Of a stretch of 64,000 nucleotides of DNA, positions 31,299 to 40,400 are shown in pieces. The stretch spans positions 682,001 through 746,000 of the forward strand of contig CAIKMD010000007.1 in NCBI GenBank assembly GCA_903828515.1. The letters run 5' to 3'. Position 1 is the stretch's first letter. Every line of letters starts with the position of its first letter. The position numbers and the translations under genes are program-made. The notes under the pieces are model-generated. The model was not told the DNA's origin, did no database searches, and was given only the letters and a program-made list of their open reading frames with translations. This DNA is from an uncultured Rhodospirillales bacterium (GTDB lineage Bacteria; Pseudomonadota; Alphaproteobacteria; ATCC43930; CGMCC-115725).

Positions 31299-32408
31299 AT
31301 GAACCCCTCCTATCTCGATTGGAACGCGACGGCCCCGGTATGGCCCGCGGTTGCCGATGCGGTTGCCGCGGCGCTTTCCACTGGCGGCAATCCATCCTCG
31401 GTTCATCGCGGCGGGCGCGCGGCGCGCAAGCTCGTCAACGAGGCGCGGGATGCGGTTGCGGCCCTGGTTAGTGCGTCATCCGATTCAGTCGTCTTCACCA
31501 GCGGCGGCACCGAAGCGAACACGTTGGCCCTGACCGCGTTCCCGGGACGGCGTGTGATCGTTTCGGCGATCGAGCATGCCTCGGTGCTCGGTGCGATGAA
31601 TGATGTCGCGATCATCCCGGTGCGCGGCGACGGGCTTGCCGATCTTGGCGCGCTCGATGAGTTGCTGAGTTCCGATCCGCGTCCCGCGTTGGTCTCTCTG
31701 ATGCTGGCCAACAACGAGACCGGAATCGTGCAGGATGTCGCGGAGGCCGCGCGCATCGCGCATCGCCACGGCGCCCTCATCCATACGGATGCGATCCAGG
31801 CGCCGGGCCGCATCACCGTCGATGTCCGTGCGCTCGACGTCGATCTGATGACGATCTCCGCGCACAAGATCGGTGGACCGATGGGCGTGGGCGCGCTGAT
31901 CGTGCGCGGTGATCTGCCGCTCGCGGCGTTGATCAAGGGCGGCGGCCAGGAACGCGGACGGCGCGGCGGCACCGAGAACGTGCCGGGTATCGCCGGTTTC
32001 GGCGTTGCCGCGCGGCTTGCAATTGAAACGCTTTCATCCGCGCCCTCGATCGCCGCTTTACGCGACGACGCGCAGCGGCGGCTTCTCGCCCTCGCGCCCG
32101 ACGCGACGGTGTTCGGCGCCGATGCAGCGCGCCTGCCCAACACGCTTTCCATCGCGATGCCGCGCGTGGCGTCGTCGACCCAGGTGATCGCGCTCGACCT
32201 CGCCGGCGTGATGGTAAGCGCGGGCTCGGCCTGTTCGTCGGGCAAGGTCGAACGCAGTCACGTTCTCGATGCGATGGGCATGCCGCGCGACATCGCCGAA
32301 TGCGCGATCCGCATCAGCCTTGGCCGCACGACGACGGCGGCGGATATTGACCGGTTGGTCGAGGCCTGGGGTGCGCTTTACGCCCGTACCCGCGCGAGCG
32401 CCGCATGA
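31299..32408 (+). CDS. Cysteine desulfurase, NifS-like paralogue
   Basis: 369 residues from ATG 31299. Class V PLP enzyme: GNPSSVHRGGRAARKL, FTSGGTEANTLAL, the PLP lysine in SAHKIGGPMGVGAL and the active-site cysteine in SAGSACSSGKVERS. Supplies persulfide sulfur. It is shorter and more diverged than the second desulfurase it overlaps (ATGA) and may serve a distinct acceptor, for example tRNA thiolation by MnmA. Confidence 0.9.
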   Translation: MNPSYLDWNATAPVWPAVADAVAAALSTGGNPSSVHRGGRAARKLVNEARDAVAALVSASSDSVVFTSGGTEANTLALTAFPGRRVIVSAIEHASVLGAMNDVAIIPVRGDGLADLGALDELLSSDPRPALVSLMLANNETGIVQDVAEAARIAHRHGALIHTDAIQAPGRITVDVRALDVDLMTISAHKIGGPMGVGALIVRGDLPLAALIKGGGQERGRRGGTENVPGIAGFGVAARLAIETLSSAPSIAALRDDAQRRLLALAPDATVFGADAARLPNTLSIAMPRVASSTQVIALDLAGVMVSAGSACSSGKVERSHVLDAMGMPRDIAECAIRISLGRTTTAADIDRLVEAWGALYARTRASAA

Positions 32409-33613
32409 CCGGCGCCATCGCTCGCAAAGGTAATCAGCGCCCGGTCTATCTCGATTACCAGGCGACGACGCCGTGCGATCCGCGCGTGGTGCAGGCGATG
32501 CTGCCGTGGTTCACCGAAAAATTCGGCAATCCGGCGTCGCTCACGCATTTCTATGGCCGCGAGGCGGAAGCGGCGGTCGAGCAGGCGCGCGGTCAGGTGG
32601 CGTCGATCATCGGCGCCGAGCCGCGCGAGATCGTGTTCACCTCGGGGGCGACCGAATCCAACAACCTCGCGATCAAGGGCGCGCTCGGCTTTCATCGGGA
32701 ATTCGGCAAGGATCACATCGTCACCCTCGTCACCGAGCATAAATGCGTGCTCGAAAGCGCCAAGGTGATGGCGGCGTCGGGTTGCCGCGCGACCTATCTG
32801 CCGGTCGAAGCGAACGGCCTCGTCGATATGGCCAAGCTCGCGGCAGCGATCGACGACAAGACCGCGATCGTGTCGGTGATGGCGGCGCATAACGAGATCG
32901 GCGTGATTCAGCCGATCGCGGAGATCGGCGCACTGTGCCGGGCGCGTGGTGTGCTGTTCCACACGGATGCGGCTCAGGCGGTCGGCAAGATCGCGCTCGA
33001 CGTCGAGGCGATGAACATCGATCTGCTGTCGATCTCAGGGCACAAGGTTTATGGGCCCAAAGGCATCGGCGCGCTCTATGTCCGACGCCGGCCGCGTGCG
33101 CGTCTGCTGCCGCTGATCGATGGTGGCGGGCAGGAGCGGGGGATGCGTTCGGGCACCTTGCCGACGCCGCTGATCGTCGGGCTCGGCGAAGCGGCATCGC
33201 TGGCCGAGGCCGAGATGGGGGCTGAGGCATCGCGAATCCTGACGCTGCGCCAACGGTTCCTCGGCGGGATCGTCACGGCCCTGCCGCGCACAAGGCTCAA
33301 CGGCGACACCGAATGCCGCCTGCCCGGCAACCTCAATCTCAGCTTTCCGGGCGTTCCGGCCCCGGCCCTGATGGCGGCCTGCCCCGATCTGGCGCTCTCG
33401 ACCGGCTCGGCCTGCACCGCGGCAGAAATCGAGCCCTCTTTCGTACTCCGGGCGCTGGGCCTGTCGGACGACCTGGCGGCGGCCTCGCTGCGGATCGGGC
33501 TGGGGCGGTTTACCACCGAGGACGAGGTCGATTTCGCGGCGGAAACCCTGGCGGCGGCGGTCAAGCGGCTGGGCCGCGAAGGGGTGACAACCGCGCTGGC
33601 AGGAACCACATAA
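32405..33613 (+). CDS. iscS: Cysteine desulfurase IscS
   Basis: 402 residues, near the usual IscS length. VYLDYQATTPCDPRVV, FTSGATESNNLAIKG, the PLP lysine in SGHKVYGPKGIGALY, GGGQERGMRSGT and the catalytic cysteine loop STGSACTAAEIEPS. The best candidate for the general sulfur donor of the operon. Immediately downstream, where iscU is expected, there are only 38 bases before iscA. Confidence 0.93.
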   Translation: MTGAIARKGNQRPVYLDYQATTPCDPRVVQAMLPWFTEKFGNPASLTHFYGREAEAAVEQARGQVASIIGAEPREIVFTSGATESNNLAIKGALGFHREFGKDHIVTLVTEHKCVLESAKVMAASGCRATYLPVEANGLVDMAKLAAAIDDKTAIVSVMAAHNEIGVIQPIAEIGALCRARGVLFHTDAAQAVGKIALDVEAMNIDLLSISGHKVYGPKGIGALYVRRRPRARLLPLIDGGGQERGMRSGTLPTPLIVGLGEAASLAEAEMGAEASRILTLRQRFLGGIVTALPRTRLNGDTECRLPGNLNLSFPGVPAPALMAACPDLALSTGSACTAAEIEPSFVLRALGLSDDLAAASLRIGLGRFTTEDEVDFAAETLAAAVKRLGREGVTTALAGTT

Positions 33614-33651
33614 GGGTGGTATCAAGCAGCAATGCCCCAAGGGATTAGACC

Positions 33652-33990
33652 ATGGCGCTGAGACAAGCGATGAGTGTGACCGACGCGGCGGCTGGCCGGA
33701 TCCAGGCGATGCTGGCCAAGCGCGGCAAGCCGTCGGCCGGAATTCGGATCGGCGTGCGTTCGCGCGGCTGCTCGGGCCTGACCTACACGCTCGAATATGC
33801 CGACGAAAAGGGCAAGTTCGACGAGGTGGTTCAGGACAAGGGCGTCACCATCCTGATCGACCCCAAGGCGACGATGTTCATCATCGGCACCGAAATGGAT
33901 TACGTCGAAGACAAGCTGCAGTCGGGATTCACCTTCACCAATCCCAACGAAAAAGGTCGTTGCGGCTGCGGCGAATCCTTCCACGTCTGA
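33652..33990 (+). CDS. iscA: IscA/HesB-type iron-sulfur carrier
   Basis: 112 residues. The three cluster/iron cysteines are present: RGCSGLTYTLEY and the C-terminal GRCGCGESFHV. A-type carriers pass [4Fe-4S] clusters to apo-enzymes. AAGGGA sits before the ATG. In frame, ATG 33670 would also give a plausible start. Confidence 0.94.
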   Translation: MALRQAMSVTDAAAGRIQAMLAKRGKPSAGIRIGVRSRGCSGLTYTLEYADEKGKFDEVVQDKGVTILIDPKATMFIIGTEMDYVEDKLQSGFTFTNPNEKGRCGCGESFHV

Positions 33991-33999
33991 TCGCCGGAT

Positions 34000-34404
34000 A
34001 TGAAGCTATTCCAGATCGAAGAGCCTGACGGCTCGCCGCTTGACGCCACCGGGCCCGGTGCCGCGGTCGGGATAGCCGTGGGCAAGGACGGCGGCGCGGT
34101 GGCCGTGGCACTCGGCGGTAATGCCGAGATATTGCCCGGCGCGGACGGCGAACGGTTGCTCGTGGAAAACGATTTGGCGGCGTTGCTCCTCGGCTTGCGT
34201 TCGCGGGCGGAAAAGCAATTGGCGCGACCGGTGACGCATGCCGTCGTCGCGCTTCCGCCGATCGAAGCAGGACCGCTCGCGGTCGCGGCCGAAGCGGCCG
34301 GGATCGCCGTGCTGGAGACTCTCGATCGCGGTACGAATTCGACGGAACAGGCGGCGCTTGAAGCGGCCGTCCTGGCCGAGGATCTGGCTCCCAAAACGAA
34401 TTGA
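34000..34404 (+). CDS. HscA-derived mini-protein (Hsp70 N-terminal remnant)
   Basis: 134 residues. The start [13 protein letters not shown] followed by AVGIAV and [13 protein letters not shown] tracks the N-terminus of HscA (LLQI-EPG-SP, AVGID, EVLPDE-GR-LL). A later stretch ([19 protein letters not shown] ... [11 protein letters not shown]) tracks the Hsp70 segment before the nucleotide-binding second half. The phosphate loop normally reading GTTNS is here GKDGG, and the rest of the ATPase and all of the substrate domain are missing, so it cannot be a working chaperone ATPase. It lies between iscA and fdx, exactly the hscBA position. The assignment is my own alignment by eye. Confidence 0.65.
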   Translation: MKLFQIEEPDGSPLDATGPGAAVGIAVGKDGGAVAVALGGNAEILPGADGERLLVENDLAALLLGLRSRAEKQLARPVTHAVVALPPIEAGPLAVAAEAAGIAVLETLDRGTNSTEQAALEAAVLAEDLAPKTN

Positions 34405-34415
34405 ACGGGGATTTC

Positions 34416-34748
34416 ATGCCTAAGATGACGTTCGTCGAGCGTGATGGCACGCGGCGCGAAGTCGACGCGCCGATCGGCTTGTCGGTGCTCGAGATCGCCC
34501 ACAAGAACAACATCGACATCGAGGGCGCCTGCGAAGGCTCGCTCGCCTGCTCGACGTGTCACGTCATCGTCGAAGCCGACTGGTTCGAGCTTTTGAAGGA
34601 CGCGAGCGAGGACGAGGAAGACATGCTCGATCTCGCTTTCGGCCTGACCCAGACCTCGCGGCTCGGCTGTCAGATCATCATCACCGAAGAGCTCGACGGC
34701 CTGACCGTGCGCCTGCCGCAGGCGACGCGGAACATGATGAACGCCTGA
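34416..34748 (+). CDS. fdx: [2Fe-2S] ferredoxin of the Isc system
   Basis: 110 residues from ATG 34416 (Shine-Dalgarno ACGGGGA). Adrenodoxin-like: cluster ligands in [14 protein letters not shown] and the fourth Cys in SRLGCQIII, plus the acidic helix [10 protein letters not shown] used to dock partners. It supplies electrons to IscS-based cluster assembly. Confidence 0.95.
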   Translation: MPKMTFVERDGTRREVDAPIGLSVLEIAHKNNIDIEGACEGSLACSTCHVIVEADWFELLKDASEDEEDMLDLAFGLTQTSRLGCQIIITEELDGLTVRLPQATRNMMNA

Positions 34749-34771
34749 GCGACAATGCGGCTTCCGGGGCG

Positions 34772-35878
34772 ATGAGCGCCTATCCCTACGACCTGCCGAA
34801 GCCGCCAAAGGACTGCCGCGTCGTCGTCGCCATGTCGGGCGGCGTCGACAGCGCGACCACCGCGGCGTTGATGGTCGAGGCGGGTTGCGAAGTCGTCGGC
34901 GTCACGCTTCAGCTCTACGATCATGGCGCCGCGACCGCCAAGAAAGGCGCATGTTGTGCCGGCCAGGACATCCACGACGCATCGCGCGTCGCCGAACGGC
35001 TCGGCATTCCCCATTACGTGCTCGATTATGAAAGCCGCTTTCGCGCCGAGGTGATCGAACCGTTTGCCGACGCCTATGTGCGCGGCGAGACGCCGATCCC
35101 CTGCGTCGCCTGCAATCAGACCGTGAAGTTTCGCGACCTGCTGTCGACCGCGCGCGAACTCGGCGCTGACGCGCTCGCCACTGGTCACTATGCGCGTCGC
35201 GTTGCCGGTGTGGCGGGGGCCGAACTTCATTGTGCGGCGGATGACGGGCGCGATCAAAGCTATTTCCTTTTTGCCACGACGTCGGACCAGCTCGACTATC
35301 TGCGCTTTCCGCTGGGCGGCCTGAGCAAGGACGAGACGCGCGATCTGGCGCGGCGCTTTGCCCTGCCGGTCGCCTCGAAGCCCGACAGCCAGGACATCTG
35401 CTTCGTGCCGACCGGTTCCTATGGCGATCTGGTGGCGAAGCTCCGGCCCGAGGCGATCGAGCCGGGCGAGATCGTCGATGAAACAGGGTCCATCCTTGGG
35501 CAACACGATGGCATCGTTCATTTCACCGTCGGCCAGCGCAAAGGCCTCGGCATCGCGCACGCGGAGCCGCTTTACGTCCTGCGTTTGGACGCGAAGACGC
35601 GCCGCGTCGTGGTCGGGCCGCGTGCGTCGCTCGGGCAAAAGCAGGTAAGCCTGCGCACCGTAAATTGGTTGGGCGCGCGGCCCGACGGCGCGATCCGCGT
35701 CGCGGTGAAATTGCGCTCGGCACAGGCGCCCGCGCCGGGCCTGCTCACCCTCGACAATGCGGGCGGCGGCGCTGTCACGCTCGACGAGAACGCGCTCGGC
35801 GTGGCGCCGGGTCAGGCTTGCGTGATCTATGACGGAACGCGCGTGCTGGGCGGTGGTTGGATCGCCCGCGCGGCTTAA
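34772..35878 (+). CDS. mnmA: tRNA-specific 2-thiouridylase MnmA
   Basis: 368 residues from ATG 34772. PP-loop [16 protein letters not shown], the persulfide-forming cysteines in [12 protein letters not shown] and [10 protein letters not shown], and the C-terminal barrel (GQRKGLGI). It thiolates U34 of tRNAs for Lys, Glu and Gln using IscS-derived sulfur. Placement at the end of an isc operon fits that dependency. Its stop is two bases from the convergent substrate-binding-protein gene. Confidence 0.96.
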   Translation: MSAYPYDLPKPPKDCRVVVAMSGGVDSATTAALMVEAGCEVVGVTLQLYDHGAATAKKGACCAGQDIHDASRVAERLGIPHYVLDYESRFRAEVIEPFADAYVRGETPIPCVACNQTVKFRDLLSTARELGADALATGHYARRVAGVAGAELHCAADDGRDQSYFLFATTSDQLDYLRFPLGGLSKDETRDLARRFALPVASKPDSQDICFVPTGSYGDLVAKLRPEAIEPGEIVDETGSILGQHDGIVHFTVGQRKGLGIAHAEPLYVLRLDAKTRRVVVGPRASLGQKQVSLRTVNWLGARPDGAIRVAVKLRSAQAPAPGLLTLDNAGGGAVTLDENALGVAPGQACVIYDGTRVLGGGWIARAA

Positions 35879-35880
35879 TT

Positions 35881-36894
35881 CTATTTATTGAGCCGCCGCG
35901 ACGCTTCGTCGATGAAGCTCAGGTCGACGTATTTCTTGACCTCGACGTCGTCCTTGATGAATCCCAATTCGCGCATCACCCCGACGCTGCGCTGTAGCGA
36001 TTCGAGGTCGGGTCGCAGATTGGGATCGCTGTAAGGGTCCTGGTCGGTGAAGAGGTATTGCGCGAGCTGCTCGCGCGGTTGCTTCGAGACCTTCGCGACG
36101 ATGGTGACCGCTTCGTCGCGGTTGGCGGGATCGTGGAACCACCGCAGGCTCGCCATCGCGTCGGTGAAGAAATCCATCAACGCGGCGCGGTTCTTGTCGA
36201 GAAACGGCGTGCGCGAAGCCTGCATCGTCATCTGCGACGGCCCCATCGCGTCGGCGGCGGTGAAGAGCGTGTGGGAGACCTCGCGCAAGGCGGGGTTCAG
36301 CGCCCATGGATTGGCGGCGATGATGAGATCGGCTTTGCGCCCGATCAGCATCGCGCCCATGTTGGCGTAGTCGGTCTCGACCGTGTTGTAGTCCTTCTTG
36401 TCGTCGAGATGGTGCTGACGCAGCATCCACCGCATCGCCACGTCGAAGGCGCCGCCGGCGCCATTGGTGGCGATCACCTTGCCTTTCAAATCCTCGACCC
36501 GCGTAATCCCGCCGTCGTTGCGCACGAGGAACGGCACCGATTTGTGTCCCGCCTTGCCGTCCTGGTTGTTGTCGGCGACGATGCGGATGTCGTCCAGATG
36601 CGCATTGAGGATGGCAAGCGCGAAAGTCGAATAGCCGATCGAGACGATATCGGCCTCGCCGGTCGCGAGCGCGGTCAGTTCGAGCGACGTGCTCTGGAAA
36701 TGACGCGGATCGAGAATGTAGGTCTTGCCGAAATTCGGCATCAGATCCTTCTTTTCGAGAAGGAGCGGGGAATAGCCGCTGGTGATGACGGTGAAGCCCG
36801 CGCGGATGGTCACCGGCGTGTCGGCCCGCGCCATACCGGCGCCGGCGACCGCCATCCCGCAAAGCGCCACGATCGACAACCGAAATCCGTGCAT
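35881..36894 (-). CDS. NitT/TauT-type ABC substrate-binding protein (orphan)
   Basis: 337 residues. Signal peptide about 1-24 (ending GMARA), then a periplasmic binding fold (VTIRAGFTVITSGYSPLLLE, LATGEADIVSIGYSTFALA, EDLKGKVIATNGAGGAFD). No permease or ATPase gene is adjacent, so it either uses a remote transporter or a non-transport role. Family members bind sulfonates, nitrate or small aromatics; the ligand is not deducible. Confidence 0.85.
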   Translation of the reverse strand: MHGFRLSIVALCGMAVAGAGMARADTPVTIRAGFTVITSGYSPLLLEKKDLMPNFGKTYILDPRHFQSTSLELTALATGEADIVSIGYSTFALAILNAHLDDIRIVADNNQDGKAGHKSVPFLVRNDGGITRVEDLKGKVIATNGAGGAFDVAMRWMLRQHHLDDKKDYNTVETDYANMGAMLIGRKADLIIAANPWALNPALREVSHTLFTAADAMGPSQMTMQASRTPFLDKNRAALMDFFTDAMASLRWFHDPANRDEAVTIVAKVSKQPREQLAQYLFTDQDPYSDPNLRPDLESLQRSVGVMRELGFIKDDVEVKKYVDLSFIDEASRRLNK

Positions 36895-36966
36895 CGTTTC
36901 CCCCGATCCCCAGCGTCGCGCGCCTTGACGCGCGCGGCCGATCTTCCCTATACCCCGCTGCCTTTC

Positions 36967-37043
36967 GGCGGGGTAGCTCAGTTGGTTAGAGCAGGGGAAT
37001 CATAATCCCAAGGTCGGGGGTTCAAATCCCTCCTCCGCTACCA
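36967..37043 (+). tRNA. tRNA-Met (CAT anticodon), elongator type most likely
   Basis: A complete cloverleaf can be drawn: acceptor GGCGGGG pairing with CTCCGCT (two G-U), D-arm GCTC/GAGC, anticodon loop ATCATAA (CAT), T-arm GGGGG/CCCTC with TTCAAAT, and encoded CCA. One mismatch sits at the top of the anticodon stem (G27-A43). CAT could also mark the lysidine-modified Ile tRNA, but the acceptor stem resembles elongator Met. It stands about 130 bases before the left repeat of the 37-41 kb island. Confidence 0.9.
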
Positions 37044-37174
37044 AATATCTGAATTATAAAGATAATTTTGCCATCCGTTCAGATCGAGCGGGTGGCAAAT
37101 CTCATTTGGGGAACGCTCGGGCGCGATTTCGCGCGGTTTCCCGTTGGCGGCGATACCGGCCTCGCTGTCCGCAC

Positions 37175-37349
37175 GGTACGGTTATGCTTCGGCGTGCGCC
37201 CCGCAGGATGAAAGCGAACAGCGACATGAACCGCGAATTGGGCAAGTTTATCGACGGCGCGACGGTGGATAATCTCGTCGAGGCGGCCCGCGCGGCGACG
37301 CGACGGCGCAAGAACCTCAATCTGCATCCCGAACTCGCCGATCCGATTC
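37175..37349 (+). repeat. Left copy of the ~175-bp direct repeat flanking the island
   Basis: Matches 40759-40932. It contains the 5' region and first 47 codons of the wbuC-like gene. Over the 142 coding bases only four differ, all at third codon positions with no amino-acid change; the ~33 upstream bases differ a little more. Downstream of 37349 the two loci share nothing. Confidence 0.95.
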
Positions 37350-37402
37350 GCCAGATAGTCAAGTCGACCCTCGAGACCTTTATCGGGGGTGCGTCCGAAT
37401 AG
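37208..37402 (+). pseudogene. Truncated 5' fragment of the wbuC-like gene
   Basis: An open frame of 64 codons. The first 47 residues are identical to those of the intact cupin protein at 40791; the last 17 (from RQIVKS to GGASE) come from unrelated DNA. The cupin metal-binding domain is absent, so this is a remnant left by the event that brought in the island rather than a working gene. Confidence 0.8.
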
Positions 37403-40400
37403 TCACAGCAGAAATAGACTTCGAAATCGACTCTTTGGTATCCGGTGCAAGGTGCGATCTGTGTGCGGCCAAAATAGCGCATGCGAGCCCGTTCCTGTAC
37501 AATTTATAGCAAGATTAAAAAACTGTCCTAGCGTTCCAGGCACCTCGGACTCTGAGAAATATAGCAGTTTGGGGGACGGAGGAGTTCAACATGGCATACA
37601 GTAATATTCGTCTCACACTTTATGGATTGATAACGGCAATCGAAGCTGACCTTCGACATGCAATCGCAACCGACCTACTCATTGAAACCCAACCAGAAGA
37701 ACTTCTTCCGAAGGCAGCTTACGAAAGAGCGTGTCAACGGATGGAGCAAGACGGAACCTTTGAGTCTAGTTCGGACAAAGCTATTATCGAGTACTTGGAT
37801 TTCGCAGAGTGCGTGCAGGTCCTATGTTCTGAAAGTTCAAAACTCCAAGGACCTATTGCAAAGGCCGCGAAGAAATTGGGGCAAAGCGTTGCGTGGCTAA
37901 CCCCAATACGTAACCGAGTAATGCATTCTCGACCGTTGGAGTTTGATGACTTCGGTCGGGTATCCGCGCTATGCGCGGAACTACTTAGTTATCCTTCCCA
38001 CCTATTCCAAAAACTTCGCGAAACAGAAGAGTTCATAAAAGCCGACCCAAATTACGTATTTTCCTTAAGCCTTGATGAACTCGGTCCCGCTGCAACAAAA
38101 GTATTCCATAATTTGCCGATTCCTGATTTCGATGAGACGGGGTTTCTGGGGCGAGCCGATGAAGGGGCCGCATTGCTTCGTATATGTAAGAACTCGCCTT
38201 GGCCAGTGGTGACGATTCTTGGAGAGGGTGGCGCAGGCAAGTCCGCCTTAGCATTGAAAGTTGCCTATGAGCTTTTGGATGATGAGGCTGCTGGCTACGA
38301 CGCAATCGTGTGGACAACATCGAAAACTACGCGGCTCACCGTTACCGACATTCAAAAAATTGACGATGCCATTCGGACTTCAGTCGGTGTCTTTCAAGAT
38401 ATTTCGACGTCTCTCTTAAACGCGAGCACTTCCACTGAAGAAATTTTAGAATATCTCAATACGTTCAAAATCTTTTTGGTGCTTGATAATTTAGAGACGG
38501 TTCTTGACGATAACATTCGATCATTTCTGTCTCGAATAAGTTCAAGCAGCAAGGTTCTAATCACCTCGCGCGTCGGCCTCGGCGAATTGGAATACCGTTT
38601 TCCCCTTCGGGCGATGAAGGATCAGGATGCTGTCGCCTTATTACGCGCGACAGCCCATGTTAGGCGTGTCGAGGAAATTACCCGGACGAGCAACGCGATC
38701 TTGAACGGGTACTGCAGAAAAATGAACAATAATCCATTATTTATAAAGTGGCTGGTTTCGTGCGTCCAAAGCGGCAAGCGTCCGGAAGATGCTCTTCAAA
38801 ATTCGACTATTTTCTTAGATTATTGCCTGTCTAATGTGGTTGATCATGTATCCGACGACGCTCGCTTTCTTGCAAGGGCAATGCTCGCGGTGTCGGGGCC
38901 ACATTCGCAACCGATTCTAGCCTATCTCACCGAATTTGACGGTGATCGACTGCAACTCGCACTCCAACAACTTATTACAACGAATATTGCTGCTCTAAAT
39001 AGCCAACCCACCAATGCTGGATATGAAAGCTTATACGACCTCGGAGAATTGCCCCGGCAGTATTTGCTGAAAGCGTGCCCGCCTTCGGCGCTGGAGAGCA
39101 CTAGTTTTGCCAAAAGGCGAGTCGGGCTTGCTCGAATACACGAGCAATTTAAGGCCCAAGGTGTAAACCCTTATAATCCAAACAGCGTTGCGATCCGAAC
39201 GCGTGACGATGTTGTCGTGGCTAAGTCTTTAGCCGACGCCCTTCTCGCTGTTGGGTTGCGAAAATTTGAGCGTGCGTTTGCATGTATTGAGAATGCCAAA
39301 AAGCTGGCGCCTTCATTCGCTGAAGTTTACCGAGTCGAAGGTTGGGCGCTCTATTTTGCAAGGAATTATGCTGCGGCACGTCAGTCTTATGAGACGGCAA
39401 TTGAAATCGATCCGCGGTCGCCTGCTCTGAGATACTGGTACGCCGGTTTCTTGTTGCGAGCACACGAGGATCCAGCCGCGGCTGTTGAGCACCTTTTGAT
39501 CGCTCAACAATATGACCGCGCGGCTCCGGAAATCAGAGTCGAATGCGCTCGATCACTCTCGTATCTATTTAGATTCGATGAGGCTGACGCGCAGCTTTTG
39601 CCGGTTTTAGAAATTGTCGATGGGCCGACAAAAGTAATGCGAGTCGCTTACGACGGCTGGATTCAAATTGCCGTTAGGCGAGGAAACTTTCGGATGACAA
39701 ATGCTGACTTTCTTGGCGGGCTTGAAGCTCTCGAAGAAGCAGTTCGACGTTTTGAAACTATTCCGCGAAATTATTTGGATCGTAAAATCTATGAAACCGT
39801 TTGCTACCCTGCTGTTCACATTCCGAAGATTACGGCCGAGTTAAGTCACTCTGATGCTCGTCCAAGAGCGGAATGGTTGGGCGAAAAGCTAGAACAATTA
39901 ACCAGCGAGATGTCTCGCGACGGAGTGACTAATCTCTCACGCGATTATGATGGAGTATTGAAACTTGCTCTCGGTGATGCCGGGGCCGGAATCATTGTGC
40001 GTGTCGATGTTTCCAAAAAATACGGATTCATAAGGGTCGATGGCGGCGGTACATTGTTTTATCACAGCAGTAAACTCTCCCCGGGAATCAAGGCGAATTC
40101 TATCCGAGTAGGGATGCGAGTAAATTTCTGTGTTGGTGAAAACCACCAAGGTTTAGTCGCCGATGATGTGCGGCCATTTGTTGAAGAGTCGAGCGGTAAT
40201 GCGGAAGGATCTGTGGAAGCCGACCGACGTGTTAAGGGCGTTATTTGTCGGATTGCTCCTAGCTCAAAATACGGTTTCATCCGCAGTGACGATGGGCGGG
40301 AATTCTTTTTTCATCAAACTGCACTAAAGCCGCCGCTGTCCATCACCAGACTCTATGCGAACTTTCCTGTGTATTTTTCGCTATGTGATACCGACAGGGG

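Noticed and set aside
36967-37043. tRNA-Met as the direct attachment site of the island
   Set aside because: No copy of the tRNA 3' end is found at the far side of the island (around 40759); the duplicated sequence is the wbuC-like gene start instead.
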